Source: Nymphaea colorata (lineage: Eukaryota; Streptophyta; Magnoliopsida; Nymphaeales; Nymphaeaceae). From it: DNA of 64,000 nucleotides. The stretch lies in NCBI RefSeq assembly GCF_008831285.2, contig NC_045141.1, positions 24,971,315 to 25,035,314 on the forward strand, in the 5' to 3' direction. This document shows, piece after piece, positions 1 through 13,125 of the stretch; the stretch's first letter is position 1, and each line of letters starts with the position of its first letter. The notes beneath the pieces are model-generated. The model saw nothing but the letters and a program-made list of their open reading frames with translations. It was not told the DNA's origin and ran no database searches. Position numbers and translations under genes: made by a program.

Positions 1-194
1 CAAACTGCAGAGTGTTATTATGACTGTCAGCTCCTTGTTTTTTTTATTGAGGAACTAATTCTACTGAACATTAATAGAAATAGCAATTGGTTCGATGTGT
101 GTTAGAGTTTGTCATTGCACTTGGGAACTATATTTTTCTTCCATGTTATTTGTAAAATGAGTTGTTTGGTGACTGAAATTTCATGAATTGCCAG
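1..194 (+). other. Intron of the PIR gene
   Basis: The stretch is T-rich, has no coding frame resembling PIR, and ends in a clean acceptor (TTGCCAG) just before the first recognisable exon. I read it as the 3' end of an intron whose donor lies outside the window. Confidence 0.6.
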
Positions 195-978
195 GGATAT
201 CTTGAAGAGTACAGTCAGGAAACGCTGAACAAGAGTGAAGTTCTTGGTGATTCAGTTGCCTGGGGAGGATGCACAATAATCTACTTGCTTGGTCAGCAGA
301 TGCACTTTGAACTCTTTGACTTCTCATATCAACTCCTCAACGTTGCAGAGGTTGAAAGTGTGGCAGTTGCTCATTATACTTCCTCAGAAAGGGCTAAAAG
401 TGCTAGCTACTTGCAGGTGCGCATGTTAAGTTGTTAACTCTACGCCATTCTTGTACACAAAAACTAACGGATAAAGCTAGATGCAAGTGATTACTAAAGC
501 AGTTTTTCTTAAATGCCAGTGAGGATAAAAAAATTTACCAGAGAAGTTGAAATATTTCACTGTGTTCTGGCTTTTTTTTAGGGTTTGCACTAACAAACTG
601 TATACTTTGATCTTTTCTGAGAAACAAACCAATTTTGTGTTGCACATTCAAAGCTCTTGCTACCATTGCTTGCTTGATGTGTAACATTTTTTGGCTTGCT
701 ATAAATCTTTGGATTTCTTCATCCTGTAAATCATTGATTAACGGTTATAGTATTAACCCTGGCTGTTCTGCATGTGAAACAAGGGATGGGATAAACTGAT
801 AGATGGTGCAAAAAAAGCTAGAAGATTGAACAACCATGTCTTCTCGATGCTGAAAGCTCGTTGTCCACTGGAAGAGAAGATGGCATGTGCTATAAAGCAA
901 AGTGGTGCGCCTTTACATCGTGTCAAATATGAAAACACAATTTCTGCTTTTGAAACATTGCCGCAGAAGGGAGCTTGA
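195..978 (+). CDS. PIR: PIR/CYFIP homologue (PIROGI, SRA1-like), last two exons
   Basis: This is the C-terminal end of the PIR/SRA1 subunit of the SCAR/WAVE regulatory complex, which relays ROP GTPase signals to ARP2/3 actin nucleation in the cytoplasm. The exons are 195-416 (74 codons) and 784-978 (64 codons plus TGA), joined in phase 0 with donor CAG/GTGCGC and acceptor ACAAG. The first contains SVAWGGCTIIYLLGQQMHFE and the second RRLNNHVFSMLKARCPLE; both are signatures of the conserved plant PIR C-terminus, and the protein ends in the usual ETLPQKGA. Most of the gene, more than 1000 residues in this family, lies upstream of the window, so the entry is 5' partial. The frame is intact, and nothing suggests a pseudogene. 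Family assignment is from recognised sequence; function is taken from the Arabidopsis and animal complexes. Confidence 0.93.
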
Positions 979-3900
979 GGCATTATGTGTATATTCGCAT
1001 GCATCCTATTTCTAGTATTTAAGCAGCAATCTTATGGCTTCTGTAAATTCTGTAGTTGTACAAATTGTAAAGTTTATTCATTTGTTCGAGGCATGTAGTA
1101 TCAACCATGTTTGTATGTACGACTTTTTGTTTCATATGAATCTTCTTTTTTGCGTGGTATCTGTGGACCTGTGGTTCAACTTGGTTCATTCTTATGAATG
1201 TGTTGGCCTCCTGTAGCCGTAATTTGGTGTTTTTGTATGAAATTTTGGATTTGCTGCTCCTTTTTTTTGGGTTTGAATGGGAAAAGTAGTTTTTTTTTCC
1301 AACTTCGTGTAGACTAAAAGTTATATTTTATGCGACTGTTGGTTCAAGTTCGTACCTTGAAATAGTTTTCTAGTTAACATTGGTAAGGTCTACTTTCAGC
1401 TTTCAAGGTTGACTTTGGTTAAGACTTTGGAAAGTTAAACTACTTGTACAGAATAAAATAAAAACAAAATGTTTGATGCCCCCCAAATTTTTCCACACCA
1501 TTGAAGTTATCTGTACCATTGAAATTTTTTGCCACTTGTTTTTCTTTTAGCTATTTGGAAAACATCAGCTTTGCTCGAAATTCTGAAAAACTGTTGCTTC
1601 ATTATTAAAAACGAAATGTGAGCGCATCTCTCTCTCGCGCGCGTCATCGCCGCCGTCGTCGGTGGTGGTGGTGGGTACCCATGGCCTGAAGGCCTACATC
1701 GCCAATTCCTCCATAACAATTTTCATGTTGCACCAAGTTACTTACGGATGTATGCATGCAGTCCTGGAACACTTTGGGGCCAACACCCAACCGAACAAGC
1801 AGAGTAAATAGTTCGCTTGTAGGCCGTAACACAAGGCATCAAACAAATCTTCCACCCTATCAATTGAAGAATTCTATGAGAAAAGTATGTTCCGTCCCTC
1901 GATGCACAGTAAAAGAAACTTTTTGTTTTTCCTTTTCTTCTTATTCCTGTCGATCAAGTTAGTTATCGCCTGGTGGAGATAACAGAGGAAGAAAAGTATA
2001 TAACTTGTTATTTGTTTTTTCTAATAATATGTCTTGCCGTTTCACAGAAGATCCAACTAAACTAGTGAATAGGCTGATATACTCTGCATTGACTGATTTT
2101 ACAACACTGGTTTGAATTGATCGAGCAAAAATATGAGCAGTAATTCCATTTGATTGGATAGGAGGTCGAAGCTTGAAGCTGAATGAAGTTTAGATGTGCA
2201 TTATCATTATTTTCGCTCAAAACTGGCCTTAGTACCCAGGCCTTGCGGGTTCGAACTTGCTTTACAGAAACCTTAGCTCAACCAAAGTAGCTGTGAAATA
2301 AATTTGGGACAGATAAACATATAATCATTAGTCTATCTCATGCTCTAAATACAAAAGCAATCTTGAACTTCCAGATTCTTGAGTGTTGCCACGCTCTCTA
2401 GTCCCCACTGAGTCAGCATTTTTTTCATGATGATGAATCTAGGACTGAGAATGAGTCAAGTATTTAACCAAGTCGAGCTCGAGTATCTTAAACTGCATTA
2501 TGCTCGAGCCGAACCAGGTGTAAACAGTATGGATCCATACTCGAATAAAATGAAACCCATATCGCTCACATATAATAGTCAAATTACTTCCTCGATGGAT
2601 ATTTTAGACTTTATAGGCTTTTATTCAAGAGATCTACGGTGTAAGTCTATGTACAAAGAGAAGCAGTCCCAAATTTTTTAAAATACCTTCTCCACCGTAA
2701 TCTTTAGTAACCTGTTTGACTCCAAGGCCAATGAAGATGAGGGTGTGTTTGAAGACGTATCAAAAGAAGCAATGAATGGTGCAAAGAACTCAACCTGTTT
2801 ATGGCTCGACTACATAAATATGTCGTGAATGAGAGATTTTTTGTTGCTAAGTTTTTTTAGATGATATTTGGATGCAGAATATCTGCATTAATTCTTTGGA
2901 TTTTTTGTTAGATGGTCGTTTATAGTTGAATTAGCTAAAAGAAACCACTTAAACAAGTTAAAAAGAACAAGACATGTTACTAGTAACGAGTGAAGCGAGT
3001 CGAAGTTAACCTCAATGGTGTATCATCGAGTTGAGCTCAAGCCTGTTCTACGGAACTGGATTTGAGTTCGAGCTGACCTCGAGCTCGAGCTGCTCGTATG
3101 CAACCTTAGTTGAAATTGTAAAAAAAAAAAAAAAAGTGAAATTGTTGATAAGATCGTTCTTACGACGAATTTATGAATATCAAATCAAAAAGTCAAATAT
3201 ATATGCGGAACAATCATTTTAATGATAAGGAGGAAACTACAATAGTGTATCATTATATAGTGAACTAAAGCTACCTCATATTGGGAACATTTTAGCAAGT
3301 AACATCGCTAAATCTTCCAGAAATGAGATAAAAAAAGACCATCCTAGCAAGAGTTTCAAGTGTTTCTTCCGTCAACGGTTTGTGTTAGTAAAAACATTAA
3401 AAGAGAAAATGGAGAATAGTAATGTAAGGTCATATCGTGGTAATGAATGCTTTCATGTTTGATGTTGTGGATACATTTTATATTTGAGGATATAGCAAAG
3501 GTTAACTTCTATTAAAGATGAAATGAGAAACCTAGAAATGAAGGAATTTGTTAATTGCCGTTATCTCAGCCAATCAAACACAAACTAATGGCAGCATGAT
3601 AGATTTTTTCTATTGGCAATAATAGTAATCTATTCAAGAAATGTTTACGATGGATGAAATATTGGAGTTATTAAACACGAATTTAAGGGAAAGAAAACTT
3701 TCTTTTGTAATGCTTTGCCAGAACCTGTTGGATGAGGTGGACTGACGATGGTGTCCGATCCGTTTAACAATGTAATTCGACAAATCTCCATCGCAGCAGC
3801 CTTGCTAAAGGTTCTAGGACTCCTTGTTAGTGGGAACCATCTTATTTAATTTTCCCTTCCCTTTCAGTGGGCGTAGAGGTCCCCTTTCCCTTCCCGCCCA

Positions 3901-4072
3901 GGCGCCCAGCCCTGCCAAGTCCGCGATGATTTCCACGGAAATCGCTTGACCGTAATTCTTCTAGTTTTCTATCGACATCTCTGAGAAGACGAGGGGTTTA
4001 TGATTTCGTTTTGTGTGGCAAAGACGCAAAAAGGTGGTGTCTCTTGTTTTGGGATTCTGTTATCCAAACGTG
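979..4072. other. Intergenic region between PIR and the SHG1-like gene
   Basis: The first 300 bases are probably the PIR 3' UTR; an AATAAA lies near 1453 but is far from the stop. A short GGT-rich run lies at 1658-1676. A degenerate transposon-like stretch occupies about 2430-3115. GC rises at 3840-3950, just before the next gene, as expected for its promoter and 5' UTR. No other coding signal was seen on either strand. Confidence 0.5.
2430..3115. mobile_element. Degenerate hAT-like element rich in CGAGCTCGAG motifs
   Basis: Both ends of this stretch carry GAGCTCGAG-type runs (AGTCGAGCTCGAG near 2470 and GACCTCGAGCTCGAG near 3075) in inverted relation, with AT-rich DNA between. The same motif marks the better preserved element at 25070-25794. 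The terminal inverted repeats have decayed, so the borders are approximate. The motif is seen; the class is inferred by comparison within the window. Confidence 0.35.
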
Positions 4073-6315
4073 ATGAACACCAACAATGGCAGGAGCAGCC
4101 ATGGCAGTTGGGCCGGTGCCCAGGAGCGGGAGGGCCAGGCTGCGCACCCAACGGTGGTATCGGGAGTTCCCACCCCTACGGCTGAAGAAGTCATCTCTAA
4201 GATAAAGGACGACGGAGATTTCGATCGCCTCCGGCTCAAGATCATCAGCCAACTTAAATCCAATGTGGGTTTCTCCTTCCGTTTGCTTTACATGGTGATT
4301 CTTTATGTAGTCGAATTGTTAGATCATGAGTCATGATGGTCATTCGTTTTTCTTCTTTCCCTTTTCGATAAGGCCACACTTCACAATGCAATTATCTCTA
4401 TGCTATCTTCTCGAACATGTTCAATTTGATGCTATGGTCCTTAACTTGCTTTTGTGCTTATATTACTGCTTTTCCTAGACATTTGGTGATAAAACAAGGG
4501 ATACATTCTTTCCACGAGTCCAAAACAATGGGAGGCCTTTTTAACTTTTAAGTGTGCAGAGGAGGTTTGACCTCAGGTTGTATGTCAAGGGATAAATTAG
4601 GGCATGGTAACCATGCACCTTTTGAGTTGGTAGGTCCTAACATCTAAAATCATGGTGGTTTCCCATGTTTAAGTTGAAGGCTGTCCAAAAGGTTATAGAT
4701 TGACACACCCTATGAGTGCTGAATCTACACAGTTACATTTTTTTCAGTAAAAATTAATGTAATTGGATAACCCAACTTCTAAAATAATCATCAAATAATG
4801 GTCAAACAACAAGACTTGAAAATTCAAGTGAGAAATTATGTCAAGGTACTGGAGAATTCAGTCAATATAGAAAGTGATTTGAACGTTCCTAAACTTGCTA
4901 AAATAGCATGCTAAATTTGAAAGACATAAGGAGGAAGTACTAGCGACCTTAGTGATTTGTTATTTAACAATCGCTTGGTTCATGAGGAGAGGAAATGCAA
5001 CCGTAAGGTGAAAAAACCATCAGTTAGCATTTCCCTACTATGGAACAAGTGAAAAGAAAAAGTGTGCTTCTGTGCACACGTCGTATTTATGCTGATCATG
5101 CCATCATCTTGGTGATTTAGTTATCTTGCTTTACACTGTTTAGAGAATGTTACTCTCTGCACCGATGCTCATTTTGTTGTGGTATCTAACAAAAGAATAG
5201 TTTTATCCTTTGTACTGTTTGTAAGCTAGAACAGCCGTTGTAGGAACAATGTGACTTCTGGATAGCACCAAAAAGAGAAACACTGCAGCCATACATTATG
5301 ATGGTTCAGTGGCAAACTCACTCCATCTTGAATATTCTCAATTTCATATGTTTGGGAGTTGTATGTCTGGTTTAATTGCTAAAAGGGAAAAAAATATTCT
5401 AATTCTTTGTTCATTCTCTACCTGCAGGAAGCCCTGAGAAGCAACATTGTTTTAGCTGTGAAACGGTCCAAAACACTTTCCAATGCATCTAGGAATGTAA
5501 AGCCACGCCAATTGCTTGATGCTGTCTATCAGGAGATTGGGTAGGGCTGAGACATCTCAACTCACCTTGGATCGGTCATTCAATTGATGTCTGTTATTAG
5601 CTATTCTTTTAGTCCTTGTCCAGTAGTTTTGAGTGCCATATTCTTTACAAGCATGAGGGCAACTCTTCTTCAGATTACTGATTCCATTATCGTGCATTCA
5701 CAATACAGAAATGACGTGAGAGGCCAAATGTCAGATGCTGTGTGGCAGGTGATCAGGTCAAATGATGGAATGAAGAAAGAGATTTTCGAGACTGTAGAAA
5801 CTGTGTATAGCAAGATGGTGGATGAGAGGAAAATGTCGGACCATGCTGTTGATCAACATTGGACTAGAAGATCACCTGCTAGTTTTTCACCCACTCCAAT
5901 TGCTAATGACCAACAGCCCAATGCAGGAGGACGCAGCAGCAGCCCTGCTGTCACTGCGTGTGACCAACAGGTTGTTGGAGGACCATGCTGTAGCCCGACA
6001 ATCTCGATTGGACATCATGTGCAACCAACTGGAGAGCAAAGCAGTAGCAGTTTGCCCGCCTTGACTACATCCGGGGATCATCTATTTAGGGGAATCAAAC
6101 CAAAAGAAACTCCCGCTTTTTCTCTGCCTGAGCCTAACAAGCCTGATGATCAAGAGCCGAAGAAGCACATTGATGAGCCTTTGTTTACCCATGAGACTAA
6201 GCCATCTATCAACTCTCAGCCTAGTGAACCACAAGTCTCTGTTCATCCACATGTTGAAAGCCAGCAACAGGAAGATAGTGATCTTGACCCAGATGTGCCT
6301 CCCGGTTTTGGTTAA
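4073..6315 (+). CDS. SHG1/BOD1-domain protein (COMPASS Shg1-like)
   Basis: The gene has three exons, 4073-4264, 5428-5540 and 5709-6315, giving 303 residues with all phases closing (0, then 2). Residues 37 to about 140 match the COMPASS-Shg1/BOD1 fold: a KIKDDGDFDRLR start, a central SKTLSNASRNVKPRQLLDAV, then helices through VWQVIRSNDGMKKEI. The rest is low-complexity Pro/Ser/Gln sequence ending in DVPPGFG, a tail motif common in plant nuclear proteins. Yeast Shg1 belongs to the SET1 (COMPASS) H3K4 methylase and animal BOD1 acts at kinetochores; which role the plant protein has is unknown. Start ATG 4073 was chosen because the domain follows directly; an in-frame ATG at 4013 would add 20 residues. 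Intron 1 is 1163 nt and featureless. An open frame upstream of exon 3 (from 5584) is intronic. Confidence 0.85.
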
Positions 6316-7348
6316 ATAACCGTAAAGATGTCAAAGTGCCTCCTAATTGAGAGGGGATAAGGTTGCGCAAGGGACCTTAAGTGGTGCCTAGCCATGGCAA
6401 CCACTAGCTTCATTGTCAGTATACCTACAGTTTTCTCGATGCAGGTACAGCATATTGCTGGGTGACTCCTTTGGGCAGCGCTCGGATCTCCTCTCATGAT
6501 TATGAGACAGTGCATCAATAGGACGAAGTCCACTTTAAAGAGGCATTAAAGAGGCACGATGAAGATTAGAGATGGTGGCATCATTATCTAGCCACAGGAG
6601 AATATAAATTTGAGAATGTTTGTATTCTACCATTTGCTTGATCTTCATCTTATGCATTTAATTCTTGTACTCCTGGACCACTAAGGCCAGTTTGTCGCTA
6701 ATCAAACACTTTGTCATGCTCTGGTTTCATTTGTAAGCCATTGGTGAGGGACAATTTTTTGGAGACTGTGATGAAGAAAATCTTTCTCCTCGTCTAGGTG
6801 GCGACTTTGCTCTAAAGCCTATTTCACAAAGTGAACTAAATTTGGAGCTTCGTGGCTTAAATAAATTTTCCTAAAGGGCAATCACTTCCCACCATTTTTG
6901 AAGTGATTGATATCTTGCCATTCTGGCCTTTTGTTGTGTCCATTAGTGTGGTTTTGGATGTAAATACACTCTGCAAATCAATTTCAATTCTTATTTCACT
7001 TGTATAATCATTGTCTCATTATTACATTTATATCACCATGCACCAGTTACAACTTTACCAGATTTAACAAGTAATGATTCTGGGTTGAACCCTGGGGAAA
7101 AATGTTTGAGCTTCATTTTAAACAATCAAAGCGTACTGAAATTAAACAGAATCGAGAGTAAAGAAGAGCTGTGATACTCAAAAGAAATACATCTACTGTT
7201 GAAATGAAAGTACTACAAGATGTTCAAGAGTGTTGCACAAACTCTTTTAAATATACATATGAAATGTTCTCACGGAGTAAAAGCAAACAAAGAATAACGA
7301 AGTCCTAAATCTATGGTGCGGCTTTTAGACGCTAGAGCTCTCTGATCT

Positions 7349-7432
7349 TCAAATGTTGCTCCACCTCCTCTCGATCAGGTTGTGAGACACAAGGTAATAT
7401 CCAATTGCACTTCCTGTTAGAAAACAAAATGG
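7349..7432 (-). CDS. Possible last exon of a small membrane protein
   Basis: On the minus strand a good acceptor (TTTTTGTGCAG) is followed by 27 codons and a TGA. They read as a hydrophobic segment with a basic end: PFCFLTGSAIGYYLVSHNLI then ERRWSNI. This looks like the C-terminal membrane anchor of a small organelle or ER protein. I do not recognise the family, and no convincing upstream coding exon was found between 7433 and 10600. A short minus-strand reading frame with ATG near 10097 is a weak candidate first exon. It may equally be chance. Confidence 0.25.
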   Translation of the reverse strand, partial: PFCFLTGSAIGYYLVSHNLIERRWSNI

Positions 7433-8402
7433 CTGCACAAAAATAAAACTATATTGTGTCTGAGCATGCACATGCATGTAGCTAACACAAAATGTCAACC
7501 AATTTCTCGTAACTTTTGTAACAAATGTGTCTAAAACTTAGTTATTTTCAGCTAATCCAAGTCTAACCTGGTTTACATAATCTCTTGCACTTGATTTGAT
7601 ATTTGTTTGAACCCAAATTGGCACCTTACACATGCTAGCATTGGACAACAACTGTTGAACCCTTACCTATGATCGGCTACTAGCAACACCTTTTGCTAAG
7701 ATGTTTGCTCAAAAGAGTAACCCACCTGCGGTGTGGTCCGTGGAAAGATCAATTTATCCTAATCCTAAGTGGCTAAAACAGAAAATTAACGAGAACAAAC
7801 TATACCAAGTGTGAAATGGAAAGATACACAAAACAACTACTCTATTAGACAGACCAGTTACTAGAGTATGAGACGGCTAACTACAACTTGGCAATTTCAC
7901 TAAAAGGAGCTGGAACACGGTAAAGCACAACTTAAACCTATTCTGAACCTCAAGCACATGCATAACCAACTACAACAACAGAAAATTTAATTAGAACACA
8001 ACCGGCCAGAGCCAATTGCGGAAGCAAGCTTGCCAGTCAGCTAAAGAGCTGTCAGTGGGTTTTTTTTTACTTATCTACTATAGTAAACTTAACTATAAAT
8101 TCAAGAAATAAACCATTTAAGGCTAAATACATATGTAAAACATAAATCTGACTACAGAAAATGTAGTAAACTAAATGACAACCTGCTGTAAAAACATAAA
8201 CTAATCAATCTACAACTGCTAACTAGGATATGAAAAAATCACAAAACTTAATCCTAGTGCTTTAGAACAGTTTCTACTGTCTAAGTAAATAATTATACAG
8301 CAACTAAAGCACTTAAAACACTTAATTAACTATTGCTAGTGCATCAAACATAAGAAAACATAAAGTAAACCATTGTAAAATGTAAAACTTGTAAATGTGA
8401 AC

Positions 8403-8570
8403 TTGGTAACTATGCTAAAGAAAAGCAACAAGCATGAAACTCAACATAAAAACTAACTCAAACTACGAGTTATACTACAAAATATAAACTAGTAACTATG
8501 CTAAAGAAAAGTAACAAGCCTGAAACTTAACGTAAAAACTAATTCAAACTACGAGTTATACTACAGAGCA
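8403..8570. repeat. Tandem duplication, 86-bp period, two copies
   Basis: TAACTATGCTAAAGAAAAG recurs at 8407 and 8493, and the two copies stay alignable through ACGAGTTATACTACA with a few substitutions. It lies in A-rich non-coding DNA. Confidence 0.8.
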
Positions 8571-9691
8571 GTAAAATTTCACAAAATAAATATCTATACT
8601 ATGAGACTACAGGCTACAGTAGGGAATGCAAGTAAACACAACAAGCATTGAGTAGAGCATGCACACTCTATACCTAAAACCTGAAATTTCAGTAAATAAC
8701 ATCCCATGATGTTAAACTAAGTATAACGAAAGATTAACAATTAATTTTCATCTAAAAACTGATCCAAATAAAAAATAACTATCTAAACTCGAAATCTGCA
8801 GAAGTAACAAGATAAAATGCACGCAAACAATGCTACACCACAAGCAGTAAAGAACAGTTTACACTCTTAAATTAACTATAACAAATTATTGACAACTAAT
8901 ATTCACCTAACAATTAATCCAAATGTAAGATAATTATTAAATACCACTAGGAAAAGAATATTTAAGTTAATTGTTATTTAGATTAAGATACTTGCTTTTA
9001 CACTTAATGAAATTGAGATTCAAAACTTATGAGAAAGAATTTCTCGCCCTTCGAAGATGAATAGAAGAGAGTAATGGACTATGAGATGGTATTTGGAAAA
9101 GCGAATGAGGTTTTGGATCTCCTTGATCTTTTGGACGGGAAATAAAATTATTGAACACGTATGAGGTGTCAAGATTAAAGGAGTTGCTTAAATGATCCAT
9201 TAAAAGATGTAAAATTTGAACATAACTGTAGATGGATGCATCAATGTGATTACTGGTCGCCTGATATGAGCTGTAGTACTCACTTTGTATGTGGATGACA
9301 TTCTTCTTAGAAAGTAATAATATGGAGTTGCTAAAGTTCGAGATTTGCTTTCTTTTGATTTTGGAAAAGAAAGAAAGTTAGTAAAGCTGCAATATTAATT
9401 GTAGCGATAAAATTAAAACTAATGCTAAAAATTTCTTACTCTTTCAACAAGTTGTATATCAAGAAAGTACTAAAATGATGTAATATGTAGAGCTGCAAAC
9501 TATTAAAAGAAAAAACTCGTATTTAAAAAGCTTAGTCTTCATTAATGCGTATTGGATGTGAGAAATTGTAAGGTTGATATCTAAAATTCTATATTTTAGT
9601 GTAGTGCGCGGTCTAATACATTTATTGATTTGTACACAAAACATGTTTTCCCGTGTCAATTAAATCCTAGCCAAGCATTCATTTCCCGTCT

Positions 9692-9696
<5 letters not shown>

Positions 9697-9741
<45 letters not shown>
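9697..9741. repeat. (AG)n microsatellite, about 45 bp
   Basis: Uninterrupted AG dinucleotide run. Confidence 0.98.
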
Positions 9742-9745
<4 letters not shown>

Positions 9746-10687
9746 CAGCTATCACAAAACATGGAGCTTCAATTCATATGAACTGTACCAACTCGCTACA
9801 ACTGTAACACACTGAACGGAGTTGCAGGATCTAAAGTCCACCTTCTCACCTATATCATACTAAATAATCATGAATACCAAAGCACTAAATGGAAACCCTG
9901 AACCGTTCTCGGCCAAGAAATAACATAGAAGAAAAGTGCAAACGCTTTTGCTCTTCACTATGTTTCCCGTGAAAAACACACAGTTCCCCTCAAGGATGAT
10001 GTTTCACATTTTATTTCGTGCAGAAGTAACCCATAATTTTCACGTCTTCAATTGAAAGACATTGCATTTCCTCCATTGGAACTGTTTCTTTTCTTGTTGC
10101 CCCATTCTGATGCTTCAGTTGTAGCAATCACGAAAAGCAACAACTATATATCACCGATCGGTACAGCGGAAAAAAAAAAGGAACAACAACCATAACCGAT
10201 CGAGAAGAAACTTCATTTTCTCGGAAGCAATTGCCAGAAAGATCAAGAAAATAGCCAAAAAAAACAAAGAAACATTGAGAAGCTGCTTCCGCTTTCTGAT
10301 GAACAATCAATTACCCAACGGGACGTAGAAAGAAGGATTCTCATTTGCCGTAACACCATCGAAAGAGGAAAACTCCAAAGCAGCTGAAAAGGCGGTCGAC
10401 CTTCACAATTTGGAATTCTTGTTTCAATCTAGAAAAGAAAAGCAGAAGGAAATAACAAGAAAATAAAAGTAACACGGAGACTTGGTTTACCGGAGACCAA
10501 ATTCTAAGTTCTACCGGATCCGACAAGCGGCGAACTAGCGCGGGAATTTTGGTGGAAGAATTTTCACCGATATAATTTCATCGATATTGACAAACTCGGC
10601 CCCCAAAAGTTCCCCGGGAAAGGCTTTCTCAGGTCGCCTTAGTCGAACTAGGTCCCGATCCGTTCGAACTCCGTCAAGGAGCCGTAA

Positions 10688-11176
10688 TGTTTAGGCAAAT
10701 AACACACTGCTGCCCAAGCTAACAGACTTCCGAAAAATTCTTAAAAGGGTAGCAATATTAAAAAAAAATATTATTTTTTATAAAATTATAGAATACCCTC
10801 ATGTAAAACCCATTTTCCCTTGGTTAAAGAAAAATATTTTTAGTGTCAAAGAGGTACTTTTGTCATTTTTGTAAAAAAAAAATAAATTTCATTTAAAAGA
10901 ATGACATTTGAGTGTTAAGGCATTCCACGCAACGCCAACCAGGGACCATCAAGCCGATAGAGACCCTTCTCTCAAAAATATATTTTTTAAAGAAATATTT
11001 ATTTTATAAATTTTTTTTTAAAAATAATATTTCAATCCTGTCAAATTTTTGAAACTATAATTATTCTTTGTCATAAAAAATTCCTACCTGAGTACTAAAA
11101 AGTAAAATCAAATACCTTTTTTAAAACTACTCGCTAAAATGTTTAACATTTTTGCGTTGTTTTGCTATTTGCCCAA
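10688..11176. mobile_element. Old inverted-repeat element of the TTTGGGCAAATAACA family
   Basis: The left end TTTAGGCAAATAACAC (10691 on) and the right end TTGCTATTTGCCCAAA (to about 11176) are imperfect inverted repeats. The interior is AT-rich and non-coding. The right end matches the terminus of the perfect-repeat element at 55508-55679, so the two look like members of one family. Its exact borders and target duplication are not resolved. Confidence 0.45.
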
Positions 11177-11640
11177 ATGATCAATACTAGTGTAATATTT
11201 TTTTTTTCTACGAGAGTTTTCAAGCACGAGAGTTATTTTAATAGGTTAGGCTGCCATCCGCAATTTTAGACATGTTAGGCTTTTTAAATATATAGTTCAA
11301 AATCTAGGCGTGTTTATTGTAATTTATATTAAATCAGCGGTTCAATAATATATATACTCTAAGCGTGTTCATCCTCCTCGAGGACAAGGCAGGCCCCGAA
11401 CTTGAAACTTCCCTCCGTCTTTCAGATTCACGAGAATGCATGGGATGGCTACAGGACACATTGAGGCCACTGGCCACATGGGCGGGAAGTGGGTGGTCGA
11501 GTCATCCCCCTCCCTGAGACTCATCCTCTGCTTTCTCTGTACGCGTCCCCAATGCAAGCGACAAATGGCGTTTAGTCGCCTGGGAATGAGACAAGTCACG
11601 GCTGACAACAGAACGGAAATGGCTTTTCTCGTTTCTGTTT

Positions 11641-13125
11641 TTAGTCATAAATAGCGTTCCGCAGCTGTTGAGCGGTTTCCATTTTGTGCCCTTTTGTTTT
11701 TCGTTCTATAGATTCTGAGAAACAAGAATTCTATAGAGGATGCTTTGAATCAGTTAATGATCGCATTCCAAGTTCCAATAGGTACTGTTTTTTGGCGTAT
11801 TGCATCCTTTTTTTTTAGTCTTCTCAACGACCAATTCTCTTTGATCGCTTTAATTTGTTGTTAATGTGGTTCGGAGTTTTGTTTAACTCAGCTTTTAGCA
11901 TATTGGTGTTCCTCTACTCATGCCTTCAATTGGGGTCATCCTCTAATTTGCCGAATTTCAAAAATTATAATGCATTTGTTTGCACCTGCTTTTAGCTTTC
12001 GTCAATGTCATCAGCGCTGGTGTTCAATTTAAGGGAAACTATGAAGAACCTATCTTTCGAATGACTTAGGTGGTGGTTTTTTCATTTTTTTTCCTGATGT
12101 GAATTAGAACGCCTGACAACCCCAAGTTTCTGAAGGAGGTAAGGCGTTTCCTGGGCATCACCAACTGCTCCTTTTCTTTTGGTGCATTTTAAAGACTTGG
12201 TGTTGAAGTACTCTCTGAATTCTACTTTGAGTGCTTATATTTTGACGCTTTTTACGAGTCAGTGAGTAAATAAAGAGTGTTTGTGCTTCTCTTGTGGCGA
12301 GCGTTATAGTTTTGCTTGTTTGTTACATCAATTTTGTTTCTCGAAGTTTAAAATGGCATAGCAGCAGCACCAAATCCGGGGAATTCTGTACTAGAGTAAG
12401 AGACTGTCTCGTTGGTTACATTTATCGTTCTCGTGCAATTTGGATGTTTGGTTGCGTAACTAGTTGGCTTTGTGGTGTTAATTTTTCTCTTGCTTCATAT
12501 TCTTCGAGCGACAGATTTACTTGGTGATTCCAAACCGAAAGGGATGTTGCTCTTCATTCACGTTTACCAGAACTGAATTATAGTATTATAGGAATACTAC
12601 ACTTTTAAATACCAAATCCTGTATTTACTTTGAATCGGTACTGCTTTTGGATTATCTTGGTTTGGTAACTAAATTTTAGACTTTTCCCCTCTTTTCACTT
12701 GATTGATCTTTGGGACTTTTTCTTCACTTGTTAGATCACATTCCTTTTAGTACGTGACAAATTATGGAGAAATTGCTATACTGTTTTCTTTGAGGTGTTC
12801 TGCCAATGACTACAATGTTCTTTCTTTGTTTTCCTTCTACAATAAAACAACTAACCCAGTGTACCGCTCTGTGTTTTTGTTCATCGCAAGGTTCATCAGG
12901 TACTTGAGAACTAGAGTAATTACGACTGCAGTTGCAAATTGATTGCAAATTAACGGCACCCAGTTCTTCCAAATTCTGACGTGCTCTATCACAGTATGTT
13001 TGAGCTCCGATCTTTCTAGTAGAGACTATGATGCGTTATCCTTTTACTGGTGTTTTCTGCTTGATAACCTCACTGTGACATCAGAATGGTCTTTCTCTGC
13101 TGCAGTTAATTGATCTCGGGAAAGA
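11641..13125 (+). other. Probable 5' leader with introns of the tetraspanin gene
   Basis: A clear acceptor (CTGCTGCAG, ending 13105) lies 20 bases before the tetraspanin ATG, so the leader is spliced. Upstream, exon-like pieces flanked by AG and GT lie at about 11711-11777 and 12107-12138. The pieces have short open frames, but no family match was recognised, so I treat them as 5' UTR exons. Confidence 0.4.

Larger units (their letters stand above)
6316..11640. other. Long AT-rich region between the SHG1-like and tetraspanin genes
   Basis: The SHG1-like 3' UTR probably runs to about 6900. The remainder holds a possible minus-strand terminal exon (7349-7432), an A-rich stretch with an 86-bp tandem duplication (8403-8570), a GA microsatellite (9697-9741), an inverted-repeat element (10688-11176), and a GC-richer stretch at 11370-11600 that is likely tetraspanin promoter. 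No complete gene is visible. Confidence 0.45.

Noticed and set aside
2225-2270. GGTTCGAAC B-box-like site
   Set aside because: No A box at tRNA spacing upstream and no cloverleaf, so neither a tRNA gene nor a supportable SINE.
11711-12138. Two exon-like pieces with open frames before the tetraspanin
   Set aside because: The joined frame (FYRGCFESVNDRIPSSNR, then TPDNPKFLKE) hints at protein, but it has no recognised family, no clear start and no following coding exon, so it is kept as probable leader only.
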